A stretch of DNA of 64,000 nt from an uncultured Collinsella sp. (lineage in GTDB: Bacteria; Actinomycetota; Coriobacteriia; Coriobacteriales; Coriobacteriaceae), in the NCBI GenBank assembly GCA_902478545.1, contig CABSLA010000001.1:108232-172231 (forward strand), written 5' to 3'. Each line of letters begins with the position of its first letter. Position 1 is the first letter of the stretch. The notes under the pieces were generated by a model. It made no database searches, had not been told where the DNA came from, and was given only the letters and a program-made list of their open reading frames with translations. Shown one piece after another: positions 47,619-57,963 of the stretch. Made by a program: the position numbers and the translations under genes.

Positions 47619-50600
47619 ATGCTTGATCGCCGTTCGTTACTTGTCGCCGGAGCGTCCTCGTTAGCGAGCATTATGATGCCGCGCGTGCCGGGAAGCGCAA
47701 ACGCCTTCATATTGCCGTTCGCACCCACCGAAGCCCATGCCGACGAAAAAGACCCCTTCAGGGTGCTCGTTCTCTCGCGCACCATGTTCGGTGTGGTCGT
47801 GGTCGACGTCGCCAACAAGAATACGCCCATCACGGGTGCCCAGGTCACGCTCATATCGCGCTATGCCGCAGGCAAGCAGCTCACCGCCACGACCGATGAC
47901 GAAGGCACGGCCATCTTTGAGGTCGCCCCTCTTTCAGAAGGCTACGTGGACGAGGCAACGCTTCTCGACGCGTACGACTTTAACGGCGGCATCTCCATTA
48001 GCATGGCAGGCTACCGCGATGTCGAGATTCCCCTTGCGCGTATCCAGGGCGGCACCGCTATTACCGCACCCACACGTCCGCTCTCCGATGGCGAGCCGTA
48101 CTTTCGACAGCTCACGTTCGACGAATGGGACATCCAGTACGCCGACGCCACGTTTATGGCAATGCCAGCGGACGAAGCAGCAAACGACCAGCCCGACACG
48201 CACGCTTTTACCGTGCAGGCTCATCTGCCGCAGGGCGGGCAGGCAACGTTGCATATCAATAAAGTGATGCCCGCTGCGGGCAGCCCATCCGAAACCGTCA
48301 CGCAGATTGGCCAAGTCAAGGCCAGCGCATCGGGCGCGGATAATCTGGCGACGTTCACGCTCGAAGACACGTTCCTCGATGCAGCTTCGGGCCTTCTGGA
48401 GGAAGGGTGCAAGCTGCGCTTTATGCTCGACTACCAGGGCAAAACCTACACGCTCTCATCCCCTATGGCCGTTGTCACCGCGCCGGCCGCAAAGGCGGAA
48501 TCGGGCTCGACCACCATCATTCCCACCACCATGGACCAAGAGATCACTCCGTTTGATTTCCCCGCGGCGTTTCCCGGTATCGGCGGCAATAAGTTCACGT
48601 GCTGGATGCCCACATTTCCCATTCTGTTCGATTTCTCGTTTGCTGGATACGTGCTGTTTGGCGGAGGGTACAAACCAGCTAGCTATATGAACGATTCGGG
48701 CAACCCTGATCCGGAATACTGGAAGAAATCGCCGCGCGAGTCGGGCGCCAAGCAGGCAAACCGCTACCTCGACGAGATGGAGGGGAAGTGGAATCAGTAC
48801 AAGAGGATGAGTGCCGGTTCGGGCACCGATCCAAGAAACACCAAGCTCCTTCGCCACCATTGCACGCCGCTGTTCACGATGGATATCGCCACACAGCTGT
48901 ACGGCTCGCTCGCCTACGATTGGGTGGGCAAAACCTGGGGTAACAACAACGACCCCGCATACGGCAATATTAAGGCCCTCTTCCAGGTAAGAACCGACCT
49001 CAATTGGACCGAGCAGTTTACCCTAGGACCGGTGCCATTTTTCCTAAACGTCAACCCCTGGGTGCTGGCAAAACTGGCGCTCGCCGTGGGTGCCCACACG
49101 CACGGCAGCGGCGCGGCGTTTTTTAAAAACATTTCGCTCGACTATTCAAACACGTCGGGCTCGTTCACCATCCAGATCGGGCTTGCCGTCACCTTTGGCG
49201 CCGGCGTTGCAGGCGTCGCTTCGTCTGCCGTGCGCGGCGCCGCATCCCTCACGCTGTTCATTGGGTACGAAAAGGCAAATGGACACCAGCTTCCGCGACT
49301 GCGTGTAGGTGCAGACGTCGATGTCGATGTAATACTCCAGTTCGTAATGTTCAAGTGGACCACCAAGGCTTGGTCGGGGTCGTGGCCCACACTCATCGAT
49401 TCGTGGAATATGTCGGTGAACAATGGCGACCAGTATGTGCTCCAGCGCTCTGAGCTCGCATTGGATGGAGATACGCCTTATACGCTGGATGCCTGCTTCG
49501 CCTCGGCCGGCAACGCCGAGGCGTGTGGTGTGCCGCAATTTATCGCATCGGCCACCATCGTCACCAACGCCGAACTGCTCGCACGCGCCGAGGTTAAGGC
49601 CACTGCCGTAAACGTCGCTTCTGTCGTACGCGATTGGAATCAAGCGGTCACGCGCATTGAGCTCGAGGCGGATGCAGAAAGCGACGACACGGGACAGATC
49701 GAGCATTTCGTCCATGCACTGATAGAGAACGACGAAAACGCCGTGCCGATGTATGAGTACACCTACATCGGTCAGGCAACGAACACCGTTGCCGACCCGA
49801 ACGCCGATTCTTCCGGCGTGTCGGAGGACGAGCGTGGCGGCATCAAGCCCTCGAGCGACAACGTGCTGTTTGCTGGCGTGCTCAGCGAAGCCCACATGAA
49901 GCTGGCAATGATTGCCGGCGTAGAATGCCTGTTCCGTATCGCCTCGGTGCGCTACGGCGACAATGGTCGCTCGCGCCTGGTGGTACACACAAAGGCAAAC
50001 GGAACGTGGTCCGCTCCCACGCCTGTGGACTTTCCCCTTGGGTTTGGCGAGGGCGACGTGGAGCGCGACAGCATATACGATTACGACTTCGACGTAGTGG
50101 AATATACGGACGGAAGAGGAAACCAGGACGCCTACGTGCTGCTGGTCTCGGGCGAGCGCCCCGCCGGCGACGACACCCTTTTCGATATAGCAAGCACAGC
50201 CGGCATACTGTCCGTTGTGCGCCTGCGCATAAGCAACGACGGAGTTCGCGTGGTATCGCACACGTCGTGGCGCAGCATCTCGCGCGGCCGCCTTCAGGAG
50301 GATGGCTACCATTGCCTGCAGTGCCCACGCATCACGGTGGGCAAGACACTTGTCAACGGGCGCCTGTCGGGCGCCTACCTCCACCGCCGCGGAACCACCA
50401 CAGAAAAGGCGCTCGGCAGCGAGGCCGAGGTTGCGCTGGAGTGCTTTACCCTGTGGTCGGACGTTTCAGGCGACAGCCTGACGTTCCGCCAAGTTCTCCG
50501 CTTTCCGCAGGCACCGTCGAGCATCGAGCTCGGCGCGCCCGAGAATATCAACGGCAAAATGGTGGTGCCCGTTGCATACGAGACCGCAGGCGGTTGTGGC

Positions 50601-51983
50601 TGTGCATCGTACGCCGTGATCGGCCAGTCCATTGCGGGCTGGGGCGTTATGTCGCCAGATGCCACAGTACCCCACGCGGTGCCGTGGCCGCAGCACACGG
50701 GCTTTTTGGCTACCGTCAACGAGCAACTGCAGCATATTACTTGGACGCGAGGCGCACCGGTATTTGCAACGCAGCCCGTGGGTGCCGCAGGCTGCGGCCC
50801 GGCATCGTTCAGCGTAAGCAACAACGGCAGGTGCGTGCTCTATGTAGAGAACACCGATGGCAAGGTGGGACAAACCTACGACGAAGAAGGCAACCCGGTA
50901 GCAGTGATGGGCAAGCACTTCCGCATCTTCGCCAGCACCTTGGCAGGCGATCTGTTCACGGAGCCGTTCGTGATGTGCGAGCTGGACCATCCCGTCGATC
51001 AGATAACGACATTTTTGACGTCGGGGAGCATGCTCTCCGCGCTCGCAACGCACATTGTGAGCGCGGAGAAGAGCGAGGCAGAACTACACGGCATCGAAGT
51101 GCCCTTGGTGGCGTGTGCCACTCCGACGGGCGCAGTCGCTACCTCGGGCGCGGTGGTGCCCGGAGCAGCAGGCGAATCCTTCATGGTCACGGTGCGAAAC
51201 GACGGCAACACCTTGCTGACCGCCGGCACGATCGATCTGTACCGAGAGGGCTCCAGTCAGCCGTTCTCCAGCGCATCCATCGGGTTCGGAGTGAACGCAC
51301 GCATGGCATCGATCTACGATCCAGAGCTTGCCGAGGACGCTTCGGCCAACGACATGACACACGTGAAGTACACGCTCGAGACGCTGGGCGCACATTTTGC
51401 AACGCACCCGCTGGTAGCCGACAGTGGCAACGCCGTGCTGGCACCGGGTTGCACGGCACAGTTCCGCATGAGCTTCGCCATCCCCGAGAGTTGGAGCGAC
51501 GAGGTGGGCAAACGCGTAACGCTATATGCGAAGGCGCGTGACCTGGTGGCACTCGATCCCGTAACGCTCGAGGAAATTCGACCGGGCGCAAACTCAGCGC
51601 TGGGTGCCGTACTGCACGAGCTTCATGTGCCCGACGCGGCATGCGAACGCTCAGAAGTTCAGGTCGGCGTATACGACAGCGTGGATACGACAGGACTTCA
51701 CGATGCACCGATGACGGCGGACGGCGGTGGCGACTCGAGTGGCGGCTCCAGCGGAAGCAGCTCCGGTAGCGGCAGTGGCTCTGGCAGCGGCAAGGATCAC
51801 GGCAATAACAAGCGCCCCGGAAAAGCGGGCGCGCTTGCGGGCACGGGCGATGTCAACGCTCCCCTTACGGCAGCCGCAGCAGCACTCGCCGCAGCAGGCG
51901 CCGGCCTCGTCGCCTACAGCGCCCGCCGCACGGCGCTCGAAACCGACACCGCCGATGAGGTCAATTCGGATACGCCTCGCTAG
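47619..51983 (+). CDS. Giant sortase-anchored surface protein with LAGTG signal
   Basis: A 1,454-residue secreted protein. The N-terminus MLDRRSLLVAGASSLASIMM has a twin-arginine and hydrophobic run that may be a Tat signal, with likely cleavage after TEAHA. An Ig/carboxypeptidase-regulatory-like segment follows (about 45-130, DVANKNTPITGAQVTLISRYAAGKQ). The middle is of no recognised family (about 300-560, aromatic-rich), then probable beta-propeller or Ig-like repeats. The C-terminus has a Gly/Ser linker, LAGTG, a hydrophobic stretch and a basic end, the plan of class E sortase substrates. Role in adhesion or binding is inferred. ATG 47619 follows GGGAG. Confidence 0.82.
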   Translation: MLDRRSLLVAGASSLASIMMPRVPGSANAFILPFAPTEAHADEKDPFRVLVLSRTMFGVVVVDVANKNTPITGAQVTLISRYAAGKQLTATTDDEGTAIFEVAPLSEGYVDEATLLDAYDFNGGISISMAGYRDVEIPLARIQGGTAITAPTRPLSDGEPYFRQLTFDEWDIQYADATFMAMPADEAANDQPDTHAFTVQAHLPQGGQATLHINKVMPAAGSPSETVTQIGQVKASASGADNLATFTLEDTFLDAASGLLEEGCKLRFMLDYQGKTYTLSSPMAVVTAPAAKAESGSTTIIPTTMDQEITPFDFPAAFPGIGGNKFTCWMPTFPILFDFSFAGYVLFGGGYKPASYMNDSGNPDPEYWKKSPRESGAKQANRYLDEMEGKWNQYKRMSAGSGTDPRNTKLLRHHCTPLFTMDIATQLYGSLAYDWVGKTWGNNNDPAYGNIKALFQVRTDLNWTEQFTLGPVPFFLNVNPWVLAKLALAVGAHTHGSGAAFFKNISLDYSNTSGSFTIQIGLAVTFGAGVAGVASSAVRGAASLTLFIGYEKANGHQLPRLRVGADVDVDVILQFVMFKWTTKAWSGSWPTLIDSWNMSVNNGDQYVLQRSELALDGDTPYTLDACFASAGNAEACGVPQFIASATIVTNAELLARAEVKATAVNVASVVRDWNQAVTRIELEADAESDDTGQIEHFVHALIENDENAVPMYEYTYIGQATNTVADPNADSSGVSEDERGGIKPSSDNVLFAGVLSEAHMKLAMIAGVECLFRIASVRYGDNGRSRLVVHTKANGTWSAPTPVDFPLGFGEGDVERDSIYDYDFDVVEYTDGRGNQDAYVLLVSGERPAGDDTLFDIASTAGILSVVRLRISNDGVRVVSHTSWRSISRGRLQEDGYHCLQCPRITVGKTLVNGRLSGAYLHRRGTTTEKALGSEAEVALECFTLWSDVSGDSLTFRQVLRFPQAPSSIELGAPENINGKMVVPVAYETAGGCGCASYAVIGQSIAGWGVMSPDATVPHAVPWPQHTGFLATVNEQLQHITWTRGAPVFATQPVGAAGCGPASFSVSNNGRCVLYVENTDGKVGQTYDEEGNPVAVMGKHFRIFASTLAGDLFTEPFVMCELDHPVDQITTFLTSGSMLSALATHIVSAEKSEAELHGIEVPLVACATPTGAVATSGAVVPGAAGESFMVTVRNDGNTLLTAGTIDLYREGSSQPFSSASIGFGVNARMASIYDPELAEDASANDMTHVKYTLETLGAHFATHPLVADSGNAVLAPGCTAQFRMSFAIPESWSDEVGKRVTLYAKARDLVALDPVTLEEIRPGANSALGAVLHELHVPDAACERSEVQVGVYDSVDTTGLHDAPMTADGGGDSSGGSSGSSSGSGSGSGSGKDHGNNKRPGKAGALAGTGDVNAPLTAAAAALAAAGAGLVAYSARRTALETDTADEVNSDTPR

Positions 51984-52033
51984 CTCCCAGTTACCTTTGC
52001 GAGAGACGCCGACTCGGCTCATCGAACACCAAA

Positions 52034-52065
52034 AGGGCTGGCCCTGATAACTCGGAGCCAGCCCT
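52034..52065. terminator. Bidirectional terminator between surface protein and lipoprotein genes
   Basis: AGGGCTGGC and GCCAGCCCT pair around a 14-base loop, with AAAA on the left, between convergent stop codons. Confidence 0.75.
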
Positions 52066-52092
52066 GAGTCGCCTGACGTGAGACTCGCGGCG

Positions 52093-53112
52093 TTACTTGA
52101 GCTTCAGCGCCTCCATCATGGGCACGGCAGCATCCCAGTCGATCTTCCAGCCGATCGACACGCGGACGGTTTCACCCGTTGCGGGAGCCGTCGCAAACAG
52201 TGTATGGCCGTTGTCGGGACCGGTAAAGCGCAGCCACGTTATGCCGTTGTACTCGACCTGGTCGGTTGTTGTCTCCTTGCCTTCGTAGATCTGCTCTAGG
52301 CTTGCAACCTCTTCCTCCGGCGAGCGCGGGAAGATGCTGATGTTCAGGCGTCCTCCAGTCTCGTCGTGGAAGAAGTCTGCCTTTTCGTGCTCTTCGTTGG
52401 ACGAATCCAGCGTGTACCCATCGGCGGCCTCGATACTGTACGATGCGCAATCGATGTCGGTCATATTGGCCGCGTCACCAGAATCGGCCACACCGCCGGC
52501 CGCCTTGAACTCCTTGGTCTCGCATCCCGTGGTGTCAAAGTGCATGGCCTCATGATTCTTGGCGGGGGCATAAGCGTCTACGAACTCGACAGTGATGGGC
52601 CCGTAGTACGCCGTCTTGGGCGCCCAGAAATACACGTACTCAACGGTCTCGCCCGGGCCGATATCTGGCCTCTCGGAAAGGTCGATGCCCTCGTGCAGCT
52701 CATCGGGAGCCTCGCTTGCAACGTAGTCGAGCACGGCCGCCTTGCCGGAAGTAAACAACGGGTCGCCTGCCTCAAGATCGCCCTGGGCAGCATGCACGTT
52801 AAAGGAGCTAAACGTCCTGTTCTTTGCATTGTTGTTTGTGATCTTGACGTGCAGGTAAAAACCGTCCTGCAACTTAGCGTCGCCGCGATAGAACGTACCA
52901 TGGGCTACCGACTCATAGGTTATGCCAGCCACCTCGACCGTCTGCGACTCATAGGCCTTGGCCTTCTTCTCTACGGGAGCACTGCCACCCGAACCGCCAG
53001 TCGAACCGCTCGGAGCGCTACCGCCGCAGCCGGCCACCGTACACGCCAGCACGGCCGAAAGCGTCACGGTGGGAATTCCTAACAGCAGCTTCTTCGTCAT
53101 GGGCCTCATCAT
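52093..53112 (-). CDS. Secreted lipoprotein with Ig-like domain (DUF5067-like)
   Basis: A 339-residue lipoprotein. The signal ends at VAGC, then a Gly/Ser linker. The first domain (about 60-190) has AHGTFYRGDAKLQDGFYLHVKITNNNAKNRTFSSFNVHAAQ and GPGETVEYVYFWAP, resembling DUF5067/telokin-like Ig folds. The second part (about 200-339) is unrecognised. ATG 53112 is eight bases after AAAGGAG; a later in-frame ATG at 53100 is possible. Function unknown. Confidence 0.78.
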   Translation of the reverse strand: MMRPMTKKLLLGIPTVTLSAVLACTVAGCGGSAPSGSTGGSGGSAPVEKKAKAYESQTVEVAGITYESVAHGTFYRGDAKLQDGFYLHVKITNNNAKNRTFSSFNVHAAQGDLEAGDPLFTSGKAAVLDYVASEAPDELHEGIDLSERPDIGPGETVEYVYFWAPKTAYYGPITVEFVDAYAPAKNHEAMHFDTTGCETKEFKAAGGVADSGDAANMTDIDCASYSIEAADGYTLDSSNEEHEKADFFHDETGGRLNISIFPRSPEEEVASLEQIYEGKETTTDQVEYNGITWLRFTGPDNGHTLFATAPATGETVRVSIGWKIDWDAAVPMMEALKLK

Positions 53113-53411
53113 CCTCACCGCTCCTTTCGGCTTGTAGCTCATCCGTTGCCCGAGGCCTTCGTCGCCCCGTGGCATCGGCTTCCACAATGAGCGTATGACG
53201 AAACACGGCGCCGGCGAAGTGACCCGTGGCCCAAATAACGCCCCGTTAGACCCCCTTTCAGACCAAAAGGGCCCCAGTTCGCATACCCTCGGCCCACAAA
53301 ACGAGACGCATGTCCCAATGTTCGATTCAATCCAACAATCCGCATGGCGCGTTTTTGACAAACGCGTCCAACCGCAAACGCAGCAGGACGCATTCGACCG
53401 CTTTCAAACTT

Positions 53412-53444
53412 ACTCGGACAGAACCGACTCGGATTTGTCCGAGT
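53412..53444. repeat. Stem-loop in the leader of the topoisomerase operon
   Basis: ACTCGGACA (53412-53420) and TGTCCGAGT (53436-53444) form a perfect 9-bp stem with ACTCGGA repeated inside the loop. It lies about 135 bases before the topoisomerase B gene, in a 466-base gap that otherwise shows no gene. Confidence 0.55.
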
Positions 53445-53578
53445 AAACGCTGTTCCACCAAATTCCGAACGATTGTTCGATGGATTTCGTGTTGGGTGGA
53501 ATCGCCCAAGGGCTGGGCTATGCTACCTTGACTATCTATATGACTTAAACGCAGCAAAGGAGCACCGAGAGAGCGAGT

Positions 53579-55576
53579 ATGGCAAAAAACACCGCAAACT
53601 ATGGTAACGACAGTATCCGCCAGCTCAAGGACGAGGAGCGCGTACGCCTGCGCCCCGCCGTCATCTTTGGCTCGGACGGGCTCGACGGCTGCGCACATGC
53701 CGCCTTCGAGATCCTGTCCAACGCCGTTGACGAGGCGCGCCAGGGCTACGGCAAGCTCATCACCCTTACCGCCTTTCGCGATGGCTCCATTCAGGTAGAG
53801 GACAATGGCCGTGGCTGCCCGCTCGACTGGAACCCCTCCGAGAAGCGCTTTAACTGGGAGCTCGTCTTTTGCGAGCTCTACGCCGGCGGCAAATACAATA
53901 ACAACCAGGGCGGCGACTACGACTTCTCGCTCGGTACCAACGGCCTGGGCTCGTGCGCGACCCAGTACGCCTCCGAGTACATGGACGTCACGGTTTGGCG
54001 CGATGGCAACAAATACTCCCTGCACTTTAAGAAGGGCAAGGTTGTCGGCGCCAAGAAGAAGGCACTCGAGATTGAGCCCAGCGACGAGAACCGCACCGGC
54101 ACCACCATCAAGTGGCGCCCCGATCTTGAGGTCTTTACCTCGATCAGCATTCCCCACGACTGGTATCGCGAGACCATGCGCCGCCAGGCCGTGGTCAACG
54201 CCAACGTGACCTTCCGCCTGCGCATCGAGGGCGACGACGGCGAGTTTTCCGAAGAGGATTTTTGCTATCCCAAGGGCATCGAAGACTACGTGCTCGAGAA
54301 GGTCGGTACCGACTACCTCACCGAGCCTTTCTTTATCGAGGCCGACCGTCGAGGTCGCGACCGCGAGGACCTGCCCGACTACAACGTGAAGATTACCGCG
54401 TGCATGTGCTTCTCGCGCACCTTCATGATGCAGGAGTACTACCACAACTCATCGTGGCTCGAGAATGGCGGCTCGCCCGAGAAGGCCGCCCGCAGCGCTC
54501 TGACCAGTGCCATCGATGCTTACATTAAGCAACAGGGCAAGTACAACAAAAACGAGAGCGGCATCAAATGGCAGGACGTCCAGGACTGCCTGGTGCTGGT
54601 GACCAACTGTTTCTCCACCCAAACGTCCTATGAAAACCAGACTAAGAAGGCCATCAACAACCGCTTTATCCAGCAGGCCATGACGGCCTTCTTTAAGGAA
54701 CGCCTCTCGACCTACCTGATCGAGAACAAAGACGCCGCCAACAAGATCATGGAGCAGGTGCTCATCAACAAGCGTTCGCGCGAGAACGCCGAGAAGACGC
54801 GTCAAAGCATCAAGACCAACCTGCAGCAGAAGACCGACATGGCCAACCGCGTGCAGAAGTTCATCGACTGCCGCTCCAAGGACAAGAACCGTCGCGAGAT
54901 CTACATCGTAGAGGGCGACTCGGCAGCAGGCGCCATTCGCACCTCGCGCGATGCCGAGTTCCAAGGCGTTATGCCCGTCCGCGGTAAGATCCTCAACTGC
55001 CTGAAAGAGGACTACCCGCGCATCTTTAAGTCCGACATCATCATGGACCTCATGCGCGTGCTGGGCTGCGGCGTGGAGATCAAAGACAAGCGCATCAAGA
55101 ACCTTGGTGCCTTTGACCTGGACAACCTCAACTGGAACAAGGTCATCATCTGTACGGACGCCGACGTCGACGGTTATCACATCCGTACGCTCGTGCTCAC
55201 CATGCTCTACCGCCTGGTGCCCACACTTATCGACAAGGGTTACGTGTATATCGCCGAGTCGCCGCTCTACGAGATCAACTGCAAAGAGAAGACCTACTTT
55301 GCCTACACCGAGCTCGAGAAGAACGGCATCCTTAAGGAGATCGGCGACCAGAAGTGCTCCATCAACCGCTCCAAGGGTCTTGGTGAGAACGATCCGGACA
55401 TGATGTGGCTCACCACCATGAACCCCGAGACGCGTCGTCTGATCAAGGTGGAGCCCGAGGACGTCGCCAAGATGGAAACTATGTTCAACCTTTTGCTGGG
55501 CAACGACGAGGCAGGCCGCAAGCGCCATATCTCCGAGCACGGCAAGGAATACCTGGACCAGCTGGACCTGCAGTAG
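53579..55576 (+). CDS. GyrB/ParE-like type II topoisomerase subunit (divergent paralogue)
   Basis: A 665-residue ATPase subunit of a type IIA topoisomerase. The GHKL domain has ILSNAVDEARQGYG (N-box), VEDNGRGCP and FSLGTNGLGSCATQ. The TOPRIM domain has EGDSAAGAIRT and DADVDGYHIRT. Compared with GyrB it lacks the usual VRKRPGMYIG (here VRLRPAVIFG) and has Ala for Gly in EGDSAGG. Its catalytic residues appear present, so it is probably active. First gene of a two-gene operon with a ParC-like subunit. ATG 53579 lies downstream of AAAGGAGC. Confidence 0.88.
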   Translation: MAKNTANYGNDSIRQLKDEERVRLRPAVIFGSDGLDGCAHAAFEILSNAVDEARQGYGKLITLTAFRDGSIQVEDNGRGCPLDWNPSEKRFNWELVFCELYAGGKYNNNQGGDYDFSLGTNGLGSCATQYASEYMDVTVWRDGNKYSLHFKKGKVVGAKKKALEIEPSDENRTGTTIKWRPDLEVFTSISIPHDWYRETMRRQAVVNANVTFRLRIEGDDGEFSEEDFCYPKGIEDYVLEKVGTDYLTEPFFIEADRRGRDREDLPDYNVKITACMCFSRTFMMQEYYHNSSWLENGGSPEKAARSALTSAIDAYIKQQGKYNKNESGIKWQDVQDCLVLVTNCFSTQTSYENQTKKAINNRFIQQAMTAFFKERLSTYLIENKDAANKIMEQVLINKRSRENAEKTRQSIKTNLQQKTDMANRVQKFIDCRSKDKNRREIYIVEGDSAAGAIRTSRDAEFQGVMPVRGKILNCLKEDYPRIFKSDIIMDLMRVLGCGVEIKDKRIKNLGAFDLDNLNWNKVIICTDADVDGYHIRTLVLTMLYRLVPTLIDKGYVYIAESPLYEINCKEKTYFAYTELEKNGILKEIGDQKCSINRSKGLGENDPDMMWLTTMNPETRRLIKVEPEDVAKMETMFNLLLGNDEAGRKRHISEHGKEYLDQLDLQ

Positions 55577-55621
55577 CAGTAAATCGATAACGACGGCCCA
55601 TAAGAAGTTCAAGAGGATATC

Positions 55622-57862
55622 GTGGCAAAGAAGAAGACGAAGAACCAGCCAAAGAAAAAGCAGGTTAACGCCGAGAACGTTATCGGCCTGCACTCCGAGG
55701 TCACCGACCAGCCGATCACGCAGACGCTCGAGGTCAACTACATGCCCTACGCCATGAGCGTCAACGTCTCGCGTGCGTTCCCCGAGATCGACGGCTTTAA
55801 GCCCTCGCACCGCAAGCTGCTCTACACCATGTACAAGATGGGTCTGCTCAAGGGCGAGCGCCAGAAGAGCGCCAACATCGTGGGCCAGACCATGAAGCTC
55901 AACCCGCACGGCGATGCCGCGATCTACGAGACGATGGTGCGTCTGGCAACCGGCAACGAGGCACTTCTTGCCCCCTTCGTGGAGTCGAAGGGCAACTTTG
56001 GCAAGTACTATTCGGGCGACCTGAGCTACGCCGCCTCACGTTATACCGAGGCCAAGCTCTCCCCCATCAGCGCCGAGATCTTCAAGGATATCGACAAGGA
56101 CCCGGTCGACTTCGTCGACAGCTACGACGGCGCTATGAAGGAGCCGCGCCTGCTGCCCACCACGTTCCCCAACATCCTTGTCTCGGCCAATAAGGGCATC
56201 GGCGTCGCCATGGCGTCCGACATCTGCGGCTTCAACCTCAACGAGGTCTGCACCGCCACGATGCACTACCTGCAGGATCCCGACTGCGACCTGCTCGAGT
56301 ACATGCCCATGCCTGACTTCTCGACCGGCGGCGAAATTATCTACCGCCGCGAGGAGATGGAGAAGATCGTCGAGACCGGCCTTGGCAGCTTCCAGATCCG
56401 CTCCCGCTGGCGCTGGATTCCCGAAGAGCGCATCATCGAGGTCTACGAGATCCCCTACACCACCAAGACCGATGTCATCATCGAGCGCATCGTCAAGCTT
56501 TCCAAAGAGGGCAAGGTCAAGGAGATTGCCGACATCCGCGACGAAACCGACCTCTCGGGTTTGCGCATCGCCATCGACCTTAAGCGCGGCGTCGACCCCG
56601 ACAAGCTTATGGCCAAGCTCTATCGCTCGACCACGCTGCAGGATTCGTTCTCGTGCAACTTCAACGTGCTCGTCGACGGCTATCCCCGTGTCATGGGCGT
56701 GCGCCAGATCCTGCACGAGTGGGTCAAATGGCGTATTGAGTCCACGCGCCGCCGCATTAACTTTGACCTGGGCAAAAAGTCCGAACGCCTGCACCTGCTG
56801 CACGGCCTCGAAGCGATCCTGCTCGACATCGACAAGGCCATCGCCATCATCCGTGGCACCAAGCTCGAGGCCGAGGTCGTGCCCAACCTTATGAAGGGTT
56901 TCGACATCGACGAGACCCAGGCAGAATTTGTTGCCGAGCTCAAGCTCCGCAACATCAACGAGGAGTACATCCTCAACCGCACCAAGGACATCGCCAAACT
57001 CGAGGGTGAGATTGCCGAGCTTGAGGAGATCCTCTCCAGCGAGGAGAACATCAAGAAGGTCATCAGCGACGAGCTGGCAGCCGTCAACAAGAAGTACGTG
57101 ATGCCGCGCCGCACGGGCAGGATCGAGCCCCACGAGGTTATCGAGGTGAGTCTGGAGCCCGAGGTCGAGGAGTACCCGGTTACCATCATGCTCTCGCGCG
57201 ACGGCTACCTCAAGAAGATGACCGACCGCGTGCTCAAAAAGGCTGCCACGCTCAAGTACAAGGACGGCGATAAGCCCTTTATCGAGTTCCCGTCCTCCAA
57301 CACGCACGAGCTGCTGGTCTTTACCAACAAGAGCCAGGTGTACAAGTGCAAGGTCGCGCAGTTTGAGGACACCAAGTCGGCCCAGCTGGGCTCATACCTG
57401 CCGACCGACCTTGAGATGGAACCTGACGAGAGCGTCATCTGGGTCATCGACCCCGAGGACTACAAGGCCGACGTGCTGTTTGTCTTTGAGAACGGTCGCG
57501 TGGTGCGCGTCGCGCTCTCCGGATACGTCACCAAGACCAACCGCAAGCGCCTGAAGAACGCCATTTACGGCGGCAGCAAGCTGCTGTATGCCCAGGTGCT
57601 CAAAGAGGATCGCGACATTGCGCTGGTCTCGAGCGACTACCGCCTGATGAACTTCAACACGTCGTTGCTCAAGACCAAGACGACCACCAACACGCAGGGC
57701 GTCCAGGCCTTTACGGCCAAGAAGGGCCGCTCGGTCACCACCGTCGGCACAACCGAGGAAATCCTCGGCGCCGGCGTCTCAGCCGAAAAGTTCACCGCGC
57801 AGAGCCTCCCCTCTGCCGGTGCCCTCATGAAGGAAAACGACATGCCGAGCCTGTTTGACTAG
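55622..57862 (+). CDS. GyrA/ParC-like type II topoisomerase subunit (divergent paralogue)
   Basis: A 746-residue DNA-cleaving subunit. The breakage-reunion domain has GFKPSHRKLLYTMYKMGLLKG, GQTMKLNPHGDAAIYETMVRLA and the catalytic Tyr in ASRYTEAKLS. A coiled-coil follows (LEGEIAELEEILSSEENIKK), then a reduced C-terminal domain. A basic N-terminal tail (KKKTKNQPKKKQ) is added. GTG 55622 is the start, 45 bases after the B subunit. With that subunit it would form a second, non-gyrase topoisomerase. The QRDR-type positions differ from classic Ser/Asp, so quinolone response is uncertain. Confidence 0.88.
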   Translation: MAKKKTKNQPKKKQVNAENVIGLHSEVTDQPITQTLEVNYMPYAMSVNVSRAFPEIDGFKPSHRKLLYTMYKMGLLKGERQKSANIVGQTMKLNPHGDAAIYETMVRLATGNEALLAPFVESKGNFGKYYSGDLSYAASRYTEAKLSPISAEIFKDIDKDPVDFVDSYDGAMKEPRLLPTTFPNILVSANKGIGVAMASDICGFNLNEVCTATMHYLQDPDCDLLEYMPMPDFSTGGEIIYRREEMEKIVETGLGSFQIRSRWRWIPEERIIEVYEIPYTTKTDVIIERIVKLSKEGKVKEIADIRDETDLSGLRIAIDLKRGVDPDKLMAKLYRSTTLQDSFSCNFNVLVDGYPRVMGVRQILHEWVKWRIESTRRRINFDLGKKSERLHLLHGLEAILLDIDKAIAIIRGTKLEAEVVPNLMKGFDIDETQAEFVAELKLRNINEEYILNRTKDIAKLEGEIAELEEILSSEENIKKVISDELAAVNKKYVMPRRTGRIEPHEVIEVSLEPEVEEYPVTIMLSRDGYLKKMTDRVLKKAATLKYKDGDKPFIEFPSSNTHELLVFTNKSQVYKCKVAQFEDTKSAQLGSYLPTDLEMEPDESVIWVIDPEDYKADVLFVFENGRVVRVALSGYVTKTNRKRLKNAIYGGSKLLYAQVLKEDRDIALVSSDYRLMNFNTSLLKTKTTTNTQGVQAFTAKKGRSVTTVGTTEEILGAGVSAEKFTAQSLPSAGALMKENDMPSLFD

Positions 57863-57900
57863 GTACCACGGCAACGAGACCGTTAGATACTTCGCAAAGC

Positions 57901-57948
57901 GACGAGGCCCGGAGCGCAACGGCATTGCGCCCGGGACTCGTCGTTTTT
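57901..57948 (+). terminator. Strong terminator of the topoisomerase operon
   Basis: GACGAG...CTCGTC with inner CCCGG/CCGGG and GCGCAA/TTGCGC stems, followed by GTTTTTC, 38 bases past the stop. Confidence 0.8.
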
Positions 57949-57963
57949 CTTCTCAACTATTTC

